A stretch of DNA of 64,000 nt, taken from positions 372,001 through 436,000 of the forward strand of contig NZ_CP012201.1 in the NCBI RefSeq assembly GCF_001191005.1, read 5' to 3'. A model generated the notes under the pieces. That model was not told the origin of the DNA. It did no database searches and worked only from the letters and a program-made list of their open reading frames with translations. This DNA comes from Massilia sp. NR 4-1 (GTDB lineage: Bacteria > Pseudomonadota > Gammaproteobacteria > Burkholderiales > Burkholderiaceae_D). Every line of letters begins with the position of its first letter. The first letter of the stretch is position 1. Shown here piece by piece: positions 10,114-20,307 of the stretch. The translations under genes were made by a program, and so were the position numbers.

Positions 10114-12570
10114 ATGAGCATCAGGAATCTGTGCAGTCTGTTCGAACCGGGCTCGGTGGCCGTGATCGGCGCGTCCAGCCGGCCCGACCGCATCGGCTAC
10201 ACGGTGCTGAACAATATGGCCGAATGCGGCTTTGCCGGCGCGCTGTGGCCCGTCAATCCCAAATATGCCGAACTGCGCGGCGTGCCTTGCTACCACCGCG
10301 TCGCGGCCCTGCCGCGCGCGCCGGAGCTGGCCGTCATCTGCACGCCGCCGGAGACGGTGCCGGGCCTGGTCGCGGAACTGGGCGCGCGCGGCACGCGCGC
10401 GGCGGTGGTGCTGACGCCCGGTCTGGCGGAGGCGCGCAGCGGCGGCAAGAACCTGCGCCAGGCCATGCTGGACGCGGCCCGGCCGCACCGGTTGCGCATC
10501 CTCGGCCCCGGCGGCATCGGCCTGCTGGCGCCCCATGCGGGGCTGAATGCCAGCATGGCGCAAGTGGGTGCGCGGCCCGGCAAAATCGCTTTCGTATCGC
10601 AATCGGGCATGCTGATGGCGGCGGTGCTGGACTGGGCGCGGCAGCAGGGCATCGGCTTTTCGCGTGTGATCTCGCTGGGCGAGGGTGCCGATATCGACCT
10701 GGGCGACCTGCTCGATTTCCTGGCAGGCGACAGCGACACCACGGCCATCGTCATGCATATGGAATCGGTCAGCAATGCGCGCAAGTTCATGTCGGCGGCG
10801 CGCATGGCGGCGCGCGGCAAGCCGGTGATCGTCATGAAAGCCGGGCGCGAAGGCGACGACAAGGTGATCGATGCCGCCATCCGCCGCGCCGGCATGCTGC
10901 GCGTGTATTCCTCGGCCGATCTGTTCGACGCGGTGGAAACCGTGGCGCGTGCCAGGCCGCTGCGCGGCGAGCGTCTGGCCATCATCAGCAATGGCGGCAG
11001 CCTGGGCCAGCTGGCCGATGACGCCCTGCGCTGGCGCGGCATGCGCCAGGCCACGCTGTCGGCGCCCACCCAGCGCCGCCTGGAACAATTGAAACCGGCG
11101 CCGGTGGTGGCGCAGGGCACGCTGGTGGTCGGCGGCGAGGCCACGCCGGAGCGCTATGCCGCCGTGCTGGACGCCCTGATACAGGAACCGCAAGTCGATG
11201 CGCTGCTGCTGATTCACGCGCCCAGCACCGCCGCCGCCAGCGCTGACGTGGCGCGCGTGCTGGCGCCGATGGTGAAGGCGGCCGGCAAGAGCGTGCTGTC
11301 GTGCTGGCTGGGCGGGGCCGGCGCCACGGCCGCGCGCGAAACTTTCGCCGAGGCCGGACTGCCTTGTTACGACACGCCGGAAAAGGCCACGCGCGCCTTC
11401 ATGCAGATCGCCCAATACCAGCGCAACCAGGCCTTGCTGATTGAAGTGCCGGCGCAGGCGCCGCCGGCGCCGGAACGCAGCGCCGCGCGCGCCATCGTCG
11501 ACGCGGCGCTGGCGCAGGGCATCACGGCATTGAGCCGGGAAGACAGCCAGGCGGTGCTGGCAGCCTACGGCATTCCGCTGGCCGCGCCGCCGCGCCGCCG
11601 TGGCGAAGGCAGCGCCGCCGCAGTGGCCGATGCCGCTGGCGATGGCGGCGTACAGGCGGGCGGCGAATTCCGCACCGCCACGCGCAGCGATATCCAGCTG
11701 CGCGTGGCGGTGCGCATCGACCCGGTTTTCGGTCCCGCCATCAGCTTCGGCCAGGGCGGTCCGGCCGCGCTGGCGGTGGATGACCGCGCCGTCGGCCTGC
11801 CGCCGCTGAACATGGTGCTGGCGCGCGACGTGGTGGCGCGCACGCGGGTGGCGCGCCTGCTGGCCGACCATAGCGAAGCGATTTGCCGCGTGCTGATCCA
11901 GGTGGCCGAACTGGCCGTCGACATCGGCGAGCTGGCCGTGCTGGAAATCGATCCCTTGCTGGCCGGCGCCGGCGGCGTGCGGGTGCAGGATGCGCGCATC
12001 GAACTGGGTGCGCGCCGCGCCGAAGCCAGCCTGGCCATCCGCCCCTATCCGCAGGAACTGGAGCAGGACGTGGCCTGGCAGGGCGAGACCCTGCTGTTGC
12101 GTCCCATCCGTCCGGAAGACGCGCCGGCCCATCTGCGTTTCTTCTCGGCCCTGCATGCCGACGATGTGCGCATGCGCTTTTTCACCGCCATGCGCGAATT
12201 GCCGCCGGCCCAGCTGGCGCGCCTGACCCAGATCGACTACGACCGCGCCATGGCCTTCATCGCCACCCGCAGCGGCGCCGACGGCCAGCCGGAAACGCTG
12301 GGCGTGGTGCGCGCCGTGGCCGACCCGGACAACCAGCGCGCCGAATTCGCCATCGTGGTGCGTTCGGATTTGAAGGGCAAGGGTCTGGGCGTGGTGCTGT
12401 TCGAGAAGCTGGTGGCTTACTTCCGCGACCGCGGCACCCGCGAGTTGTGGGGCGAAACCCTGTCGGAGAACGCCGGCATGCAGCGCCTGATCAAGCGCTT
12501 CGGCGGCACGGTCACGCCTTCGGCGGAAACCGGCATTGTGGAATTGCTGCTCAGATTACAACAGAAATGA
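10114..12570 (+). CDS. Pat-like acyl-CoA synthetase/GNAT acetyltransferase with shortened ATP-grasp part
   Basis: This belongs to the Pat/YfiQ family of protein lysine acetyltransferases, in which an NDP-forming acyl-CoA synthetase-like region is fused to a C-terminal GNAT domain. Of 818 residues, the first ~440 form the CoA-binding (GASSRPDRIGY near residue 20) and succinyl-CoA-ligase-like domains. The GNAT domain covers about 655-815, with the acetyl-CoA loop RSDLKGKGLG near 750. Between them the ATP-grasp domain looks too short: the conserved start (LAAYGIPLAAP) is followed after only about 45 residues by the conserved RIDPVFGP segment. The usual lysine-containing and HKSDVGG-like segments are missing. 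Family members are usually about 70 residues longer. The acetyltransferase half looks intact; ligase activity is doubtful. It follows the DUF2804 gene by 56 nt. Confidence 0.82.
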   Translation: MSIRNLCSLFEPGSVAVIGASSRPDRIGYTVLNNMAECGFAGALWPVNPKYAELRGVPCYHRVAALPRAPELAVICTPPETVPGLVAELGARGTRAAVVLTPGLAEARSGGKNLRQAMLDAARPHRLRILGPGGIGLLAPHAGLNASMAQVGARPGKIAFVSQSGMLMAAVLDWARQQGIGFSRVISLGEGADIDLGDLLDFLAGDSDTTAIVMHMESVSNARKFMSAARMAARGKPVIVMKAGREGDDKVIDAAIRRAGMLRVYSSADLFDAVETVARARPLRGERLAIISNGGSLGQLADDALRWRGMRQATLSAPTQRRLEQLKPAPVVAQGTLVVGGEATPERYAAVLDALIQEPQVDALLLIHAPSTAAASADVARVLAPMVKAAGKSVLSCWLGGAGATAARETFAEAGLPCYDTPEKATRAFMQIAQYQRNQALLIEVPAQAPPAPERSAARAIVDAALAQGITALSREDSQAVLAAYGIPLAAPPRRRGEGSAAAVADAAGDGGVQAGGEFRTATRSDIQLRVAVRIDPVFGPAISFGQGGPAALAVDDRAVGLPPLNMVLARDVVARTRVARLLADHSEAICRVLIQVAELAVDIGELAVLEIDPLLAGAGGVRVQDARIELGARRAEASLAIRPYPQELEQDVAWQGETLLLRPIRPEDAPAHLRFFSALHADDVRMRFFTAMRELPPAQLARLTQIDYDRAMAFIATRSGADGQPETLGVVRAVADPDNQRAEFAIVVRSDLKGKGLGVVLFEKLVAYFRDRGTRELWGETLSENAGMQRLIKRFGGTVTPSAETGIVELLLRLQQK

Positions 12571-12695
12571 GAAAAAATTTGCGCTAGAATCGGCAGTTCA
12601 AACAGACGCTTGCGCTAGGTCAAAGCAATGTTGTCAGCTTTATTTACACTTCTACTTCCGTATGGTCACCCGTGTCATGTAAGGGAGTAAGACAG

Positions 12696-13370
12696 ATGTT
12701 GACGGCTACTTACACTTTGGTTGCCTTGTCGGTTGAGCAGGCCAGTATGCGCATGGGCCTGCTGGCGCTGCAAAAACAGATGCAGTCCACGCTGACATTG
12801 CAGCGCAGCCTTTCGCTTTCGCAGCTCGAATATGCCTGCGAAAACCTGAACCGTTTATACGATGCTTGCCATTGGCGCAAGATTGAAAAGTATCTCATTC
12901 CAGCGCTGCGCCAGGCCACCGAAAAGGCCGACCGGCTGCTCGATGAACTCAGCCTGTTGAACCAGAATGCGCTGACGGCCATCCGCCAGATGCAGGCGCA
13001 GATGGACAATGCCGGCGAGGATAGCGAAGAGCGCGTGGCCGAGGTGTGCGCCGCCATCGATACCTTTTGCGAATCGCTGCTGCAAAGGCTGGACAAGGAA
13101 GAGCGCGAGCTGTTTGCCATCGCGCGCCGCGCCATTTGCGGCGATGCCTGGTTCGCCATCGCCAACCAGATGCTGGCGCACGAAGCCGCAGTGGAAGAGG
13201 CGCGCCGCGAGCGCGCCGCGCGGCCCCTGTCGCTGGGCCGGCCGGCCGCCATCATTGCCCTGGGCGTGCCGGGACTGGACGGTGTGGCCGGGCAGGAAAC
13301 GGATTTACCCACGCCGGAGCTGGGTCCCCACCATCGCCAGCTTCCGGTCCGCCGTTACGCCGGCGATTGA
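12696..13370 (+). CDS. Helical protein, possibly degenerate hemerythrin-like
   Basis: I do not recognise this gene with certainty. The ATG at 12696 is preceded at 8 nt by a good ribosome binding site (AAGGGAG, 12681-12687), so it is preferred to an upstream GTG at 12672. The 224-residue product is almost wholly helical. The segment around RLDKEERELFAIARRAICGDAWFA (split here as RLDKEERELFAIARR and GDAWFAIANQ) resembles the last helices of hemerythrin/HHE domains. The histidines expected to bind the diiron site are mostly absent, so metal binding is unlikely. The C-terminal 40 residues are Gly/Pro-rich and probably disordered. There is no signal peptide or transmembrane helix. It stands alone between pat-like and DUF349 genes. 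Confidence 0.6.
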   Translation: MLTATYTLVALSVEQASMRMGLLALQKQMQSTLTLQRSLSLSQLEYACENLNRLYDACHWRKIEKYLIPALRQATEKADRLLDELSLLNQNALTAIRQMQAQMDNAGEDSEERVAEVCAAIDTFCESLLQRLDKEERELFAIARRAICGDAWFAIANQMLAHEAAVEEARRERAARPLSLGRPAAIIALGVPGLDGVAGQETDLPTPELGPHHRQLPVRRYAGD

Positions 13371-13386
13371 TCGCCTGAAAAACGGG

Positions 13387-13409
13387 AGCCGCCGCTTGCC
13401 GCGGCGGCT
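13387..13409 (+). terminator. Perfect 9-bp GC hairpin after the helical-protein gene
   Basis: AGCCGCCGC (13387-13395) pairs perfectly with GCGGCGGCT (13401-13409) around a 5-nt loop, 17 nt after the stop of the upstream gene. There is no T-run, so it may act as an RNA-stabilising hairpin or a Rho-related end rather than a classical intrinsic terminator. Confidence 0.4.
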
Positions 13410-13481
13410 GATCCATGCCCGCTTGGGCACGGCGCGCGGCGCTTTGCTATGATGGTGGTTTTGATCCATCCATAGCTCATC

Positions 13482-16112
13482 ATGTTCGAATTCCTTTTCA
13501 AACGGCCGGGCGACAAGCCTGCTGGACCGCAGGGCGCAGCCTCCGAACAGTCTGTCGCCGCCGGGAACAGTGCGGGACAGGGCAACCAGCAAGCGCAGGC
13601 GCGCCGGGCCGAACAGGCCGCGCAAGCCAAGGCGCTGGCCGGCAATGAAGCCGCCGCCGTGGAATTGATACTGCGCAGCGAATTCGCCGAGGTGCGCCTG
13701 GCTGCCGCCGAACATGTGCAAGCCCAGCCGCTGCTGGAACAGGTGCAGCAAGCCATGCGCAACACCGACCGCCGCGTGGCCAAGCTGATGCAGAGCCGCC
13801 TGGATGCCTTGCGCCATCAGCAGGCCGAGCAGCGCCAGGCCGAGGCCAGCATCGCCCAGGCGCAAAAACTCTTGCAGGATGAGAAACTTACTCCGAACCA
13901 AGTTGCCGATCTCGACCGCCAATGGCAGGTGATTGCCGCCGGCAGCGCGCTGAGTGAACGCTTCGGCGCCGAACGCCAGGCCCTGGCGGCGCGCCTCGAA
14001 GCCCAGGTCAGCCTGCAGCGCGCCGTGATCGATGCGCTGGCGGCGGTGCGCCGCCTGGCCGCGGAAGCCGGCCCGGGCGATGACGCCGGCCGCGCGGCGC
14101 AGACGGAGCAGCTGGCGCGCTTGCAAGCCGAACATGCGGCGCATCTGGCGCACGCCGAAGGCGCCTCCCTGCCGCGTCACCTGCTGAGCGATTTCGAGCA
14201 GGCGATGGGGCAGACGCAAGCGGCCTTGGCCCAGGCGCAGAAGGCAGCGCCAGCCGCTGCTGCCATCCACGGTGCGGCAGCGCCCGGCACGCCGGCCGGC
14301 AGCGACGCACGCCCAGCGGCGGCTCCGGGCGAAACGTCCGCCGCCGTGCCGCCTGCCCCCGCTGCCGAGGGCGCCGATGGCGACGCGGCCCACCCGCCGC
14401 AGGGTGCGGCGGATGGCGCCGAAGCCCGTCCGCCGCGCGAAAAGCATAAAGCCACGCCGGCCGACAAGGAAGCCAACCGCCACTTCATGGAACTGGTCGA
14501 TGCGCTGGAAGCGGCCCTGCAGCAAGGCCAGCTCCATATTGCTGCCGAGCATGATAAGACCTTGAAGGAAAGCAAAACCGGCCGCCTGTCGCAAGCCCAG
14601 GCCGAGCGTCTGGCCCATGTGCGCGCCGAGCTGAAGCGGCTGGGCGACTGGGCGCGCTGGGGCGGCAATGTCTCGCGCGAAGAGCTGGTGAAGGCGGTGG
14701 AGGAATTGCCGGCCCAGGGCTTGCCGATGAGCGAGCTGGCCAAGAAGGTGGGCAGCATGCGCGACCGCTGGAAGGCGCTCGACAGCGTTTCCGGCGCCGC
14801 CCCCAAGAGCCTGTGGGAGAAATTCGACGCCGCCTGCACCGCCGCCTATGCCCCGGCCGCCGCCCACTTCAAGCACCTGGCCGACGAGCGCCACACCAAC
14901 GCCGCCAAGGCCCAGGCCCTGATCGACGAGGTCAGCGCCCTGATCGCACGCGGCGTTTCGCGGCCGCTGCCGGCCGATGCCGCCGCCGGCGACGCGCCCG
15001 GCACGCTGCCGCACACCTATGACTGGCGCGCCATGGCCTCGTCCTCGCAGCGCCTGCGCCAGGCCTGGAGCCGCCTCGGCACCATCGACCGCAAGGACAA
15101 GAAGAAGCTGGACGCCGCCTTCGCCGCCGCCATGGCCGAGCTGATGGCGCCGCTGGAAGAGCAGCGCAAGATCGAAGTGGCGCGCCGCGAGCAATTGGTC
15201 GAGGAAGTCGGCAAGCTCAATCCGAGCGACCGCAACACCATCGAAACCCTGCGCCGTCTGCAGGAAAGCTGGCAGGAGCACGCCAAGGCGCTGCCGCTGG
15301 AACGCAAGGCCGAACAGGCGCTGTGGCAGCGCTTCCGCAGCGCCTGCGACGCCATCTTCGCCAAGCGCAAGGAGCACGCCCACGCCGCCGACGCCGAGCG
15401 CCGTACCCATCTGCATGTGCGCGAAGACATCTGCGCCAGCCTGGAAAACGCCACTTTCGAGGGCGAGGACAAGGCCCAGCTGAACGCCATGGTCAAAACC
15501 CTGCGCGATGCCGCCGCCGCCTGGCATGCCAGCGGCAGCGTGCCGCGCGCCGCCGAGCAGAAGATCGAACAGCGCTACAAGAGCGCCGTGGCGGCCCTGC
15601 AGTCGCGCGCCGACGCCATCCGCCGCCGCGCCAGCGCGGCCCAGACCACGGCCATGCGCGAAAAGCTGCGCCTGACCCAGGCGCTGGAAGCGGCCATCGC
15701 CGCGCCGGGCGAGATCGACGCCGCCGACTGGAGCGCGCGCTGGCAAGCCTTGCCGCCTTTGCCGGGCGATTTCGAACGCACCCTGCGCCAGCGCTTCGAC
15801 GCGGGCGTGAAAGCGGGCGCCGGCAATGGCCGCGGCGCGTATGCGAGCGCGCTGGAAGCCAGCCGCGAGCGCCTGCTGGAAGAAGTGCTGCGCCTGGAAA
15901 TCGGGGCCGGCATCGACAGCGGCGCGGAATTCGCGCGCGAACGCCTGAAAATGCAGGTCGAGGTGCTGCAAAGCTCCCTTAAATCCGGCCACAAGCCGGA
16001 CGGCCACGCCACCCAGTTCCTGCAGCTGTGCGCCATGCCGGCCCTGGCCGACGACCGCACGGCCACCCGCATCGAGCAACTGTTTCGCCGCCTCGGGGCG
16101 GAAGCCAAATGA
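13482..16112 (+). CDS. DUF349 domain-containing coiled-coil protein
   Basis: The 876-residue protein matches the DUF349 family of long, charged, helical proteins with repeated W-x-x-L/A motifs (for example RWKALDSV, SWQEHAKAL, ARWQALPPL). The N-terminal ~300 residues are Ala/Gln-rich with a Pro/Ala-rich linker (about 255-320). The DUF349-type repeats occupy the central and C-terminal parts. No transmembrane segment or signal peptide is visible. The family's role is not firmly known. Its stop overlaps the moaE start by the ATGA tetranucleotide (16109-16112), so expression is coupled to moaE, a neighbour without obvious functional relation. Confidence 0.85.
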   Translation: MFEFLFKRPGDKPAGPQGAASEQSVAAGNSAGQGNQQAQARRAEQAAQAKALAGNEAAAVELILRSEFAEVRLAAAEHVQAQPLLEQVQQAMRNTDRRVAKLMQSRLDALRHQQAEQRQAEASIAQAQKLLQDEKLTPNQVADLDRQWQVIAAGSALSERFGAERQALAARLEAQVSLQRAVIDALAAVRRLAAEAGPGDDAGRAAQTEQLARLQAEHAAHLAHAEGASLPRHLLSDFEQAMGQTQAALAQAQKAAPAAAAIHGAAAPGTPAGSDARPAAAPGETSAAVPPAPAAEGADGDAAHPPQGAADGAEARPPREKHKATPADKEANRHFMELVDALEAALQQGQLHIAAEHDKTLKESKTGRLSQAQAERLAHVRAELKRLGDWARWGGNVSREELVKAVEELPAQGLPMSELAKKVGSMRDRWKALDSVSGAAPKSLWEKFDAACTAAYAPAAAHFKHLADERHTNAAKAQALIDEVSALIARGVSRPLPADAAAGDAPGTLPHTYDWRAMASSSQRLRQAWSRLGTIDRKDKKKLDAAFAAAMAELMAPLEEQRKIEVARREQLVEEVGKLNPSDRNTIETLRRLQESWQEHAKALPLERKAEQALWQRFRSACDAIFAKRKEHAHAADAERRTHLHVREDICASLENATFEGEDKAQLNAMVKTLRDAAAAWHASGSVPRAAEQKIEQRYKSAVAALQSRADAIRRRASAAQTTAMREKLRLTQALEAAIAAPGEIDAADWSARWQALPPLPGDFERTLRQRFDAGVKAGAGNGRGAYASALEASRERLLEEVLRLEIGAGIDSGAEFARERLKMQVEVLQSSLKSGHKPDGHATQFLQLCAMPALADDRTATRIEQLFRRLGAEAK

Positions 16113-16588
16113 ACCAAAGTAGCATGCTGCAAGTAAGAATCCAGACCGACGATTTCGACGTGGCCGGCGAACTGGCCGGGCTGCGCGCCGGCGACGCCCG
16201 CGTCGGCGGCATCGTCAGCTTTGTCGGCACCGTGCGCGACCTGAACGAGGGCGCCACCATCTCCAGCATGGAGCTGGAGCATTACCCGGGCATGACCGAG
16301 CAATCGATCCAGGCCATCATCGACCAGGCGCGCCAGCGCTGGCCGCTGTATGGGGCGCTGGTGATCCACCGCGTCGGCCCGCTCCGGCCCATGGACCAGA
16401 TCGTGCTGGTGGCCGTCACTTCGGCGCACCGGGGCGAGGCGTTTGCCGCTTGCGAATTCATCATCGACTATCTGAAGACCGAAGCGCCGTTCTGGAAGAA
16501 GGAAGAGACGCCCGAGGGCGCGCGCTGGGTCGATGCCCGCGTCAGCGACGATCAGGCTTTGCGGAAGTGGGCGCTGCCGAATATGTGA
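16109..16588 (+). CDS. moaE: Molybdopterin synthase catalytic subunit MoaE
   Basis: MoaE is the large subunit of molybdopterin synthase. With the thiocarboxylated small subunit MoaD it inserts two sulfurs into cyclic pyranopterin monophosphate. The 159-residue protein has the family hallmarks: GGIVSFVGTVRD (about 33-44), a central HRVG, SAHRGEAF and the lysine-bearing FWKKEE near residue 130 that lines the active site. The ATG at 16109 is chosen because it overlaps the preceding stop and gives the expected length; the frame is open further upstream but that would sit inside the DUF349 gene. MoaD is not in this window. Confidence 0.95.
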   Translation: MNQSSMLQVRIQTDDFDVAGELAGLRAGDARVGGIVSFVGTVRDLNEGATISSMELEHYPGMTEQSIQAIIDQARQRWPLYGALVIHRVGPLRPMDQIVLVAVTSAHRGEAFAACEFIIDYLKTEAPFWKKEETPEGARWVDARVSDDQALRKWALPNM

Positions 16589-16607
16589 TTTTCGTCACAA
16601 ACCTGGT

Positions 16608-16635
16608 CTTGAAAACCAGCAGCGCATCCTTATTT
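16608..16635 (+). promoter_or_regulatory. Sigma-32 (heat-shock) type promoter of clpB
   Basis: CTTGAAA at 16608-16614 matches the heat-shock -35 consensus exactly. After 13 nt, CCTTATTT (16628-16635) matches CCCCATNT closely. It lies 33 nt before the clpB ATG, which fits RpoH control of a disaggregase gene. Confidence 0.7.
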
Positions 16636-16667
16636 TGTCCTTAAGATAAATTCAGGAGCACTGCCAA

Positions 16668-19253
<2,586 letters not shown>

Positions 19254-19281
19254 ACCGCCCTGCGTTTGATCGGCATCAGCA

Positions 19282-19325
19282 AATGTCCCACCCTGGTGCC
19301 TGGCACCACGGTGGGACATTTTTTT
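19282..19325. terminator. REP-like palindrome acting as clpB terminator
   Basis: AATGTCCCACC (19282-19292) and GGTGGGACATT (19310-19320) are perfect 11-bp inverted arms. They enclose a nested palindrome, GGTGCC-T-GGCACC (19295-19307), and are followed by seven Ts (19319-19325). The hairpin can end clpB transcription and, read on the other strand, that of the convergent AraC gene. Related copies lie at 19340-19393 and inside recO (about 43134-43161). Confidence 0.75.
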
Positions 19326-19339
19326 GATCTGGCGCAAAG

Positions 19340-19393
19340 AATGTCCCGCCGCAGTGCCTCGGCGGCCCCGCCTGGCACCAGGGGCGGGCATTT
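19340..19393. repeat. Second, diverged REP-like palindrome
   Basis: AATGTCCCGCC (19340-19350) faces GGCGGGCATTT (19383-19393), with AGTGCCT and TGGCACCA in the interior. It is a diverged, longer relative of the neighbouring palindrome. Both copies are followed by the same tail (TTGATCTGG), so they form a tandem pair. Confidence 0.65.
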
Positions 19394-19404
19394 GTTGATC
19401 TGGG

Positions 19405-20199
19405 TCAGACTTGGGTGGCGAAGAAGGCGCTGGGGCTGAGGCCGAAGGTTTTCTTGAACATGGCGGAGAAGGCGGATTGGCTGGCGTAGCCAAGCTGCTC
19501 GGCCACTTGCGCCAGCGGCAGGCCGCGTGCGATCAAGGGGGCGGCGTGGGCCAGACGCACTTGCTGGCGCCATTGGCCGAAACTCAGGCCGAGCTCGCGC
19601 TCGAACAGGCGGGCGAGGGTGCGCTCGGAGGCGCCGACCTGGGTCGCCCACGCTTCCAGCGTTTGCGGCGCGCCGGGATCGGCCATCAGGCTGTCGCACA
19701 GGGCTTTCAGGCGTTTGTCGCTGGGCAGGGGGACGCGGATGGGGCGGGTGGCGGAGCGGCCCAGTTCGTCCAGGATCAGTTCGGCCAGCAGGCGGTAGCG
19801 CGGCGTCGGGGGCTGGTCGCCGATCTGTTCCAGCGCGAGGATGAGTTCGCGCAGCAGGGGCGTGACCTGGAGCACGCGGCATTCGTCGCCGGCAAACGGG
19901 GCGCGCGCGGCCAGCACGCGCACGGGGCGCAGGCGGGTGCGCTCCAGCACCGTCACTTCATGCATCACCTGGGGCGCAACCCAGATGGCGCGCTGCGGCG
20001 GCACGATCCAGCTGCTGTTGTTGGCGGTGACGCGCAGCACGCCTTCCAGCGCATACGTCACCTGGCCCCACTCGTGCTTGTGGGCGCTCATGTATTCATT
20101 GGTCTGGAGATCGCGCCCGATCAGCGTGACCGGACGCCCGGCGTCGGGATCGTAGCAGCTGGGATAGCCGGCGGTGTTGTTGAGGATGGTGATGGCCAT
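19405..20199 (-). CDS. AraC-family regulator with N-terminal cupin
   Basis: Predicted transcription factor of 264 residues. An N-terminal cupin-like sensor domain (about 10-110, with HKHEWGQVTYALEG and an HEV motif) is followed by two AraC-type helix-turn-helix units (about 165-260, including LEAWATQVGASERTLARLF and LAQVAEQLGYASQSAFS). The arrangement, divergent from a single MFS exporter, resembles NimR/NimT of E. coli, so it probably controls that transporter. The ATG at 20199 is preferred; a TTG at 20229 is in frame but has no better ribosome site. The ligand is unknown. Confidence 0.88.
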   Translation of the reverse strand: MAITILNNTAGYPSCYDPDAGRPVTLIGRDLQTNEYMSAHKHEWGQVTYALEGVLRVTANNSSWIVPPQRAIWVAPQVMHEVTVLERTRLRPVRVLAARAPFAGDECRVLQVTPLLRELILALEQIGDQPPTPRYRLLAELILDELGRSATRPIRVPLPSDKRLKALCDSLMADPGAPQTLEAWATQVGASERTLARLFERELGLSFGQWRQQVRLAHAAPLIARGLPLAQVAEQLGYASQSAFSAMFKKTFGLSPSAFFATQV

Positions 20200-20224
20200 G
20201 CGGATCCAGGGTTGGCAGGAATTC

Positions 20225-20282
20225 GACAAATTATGTCATCTTGTCTCAAATCGGGCGATGTGATTTTGCATACACTGCAGTG
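20225..20282. promoter_or_regulatory. Divergent araC/MFS control region with two small palindromes
   Basis: The short region between the divergent genes contains the interrupted palindrome GACA-N5-TGTC (20225-20237), with a third TGTC-type half nearby, and the perfect palindrome CACTGCAGTG (20273-20282). Either could be an operator for the adjacent AraC-type regulator. The identity of the site is an inference from position. Confidence 0.4.
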
Positions 20283-20307
20283 GACTGTTCATCTTTGAAG
20301 GAAAGCT

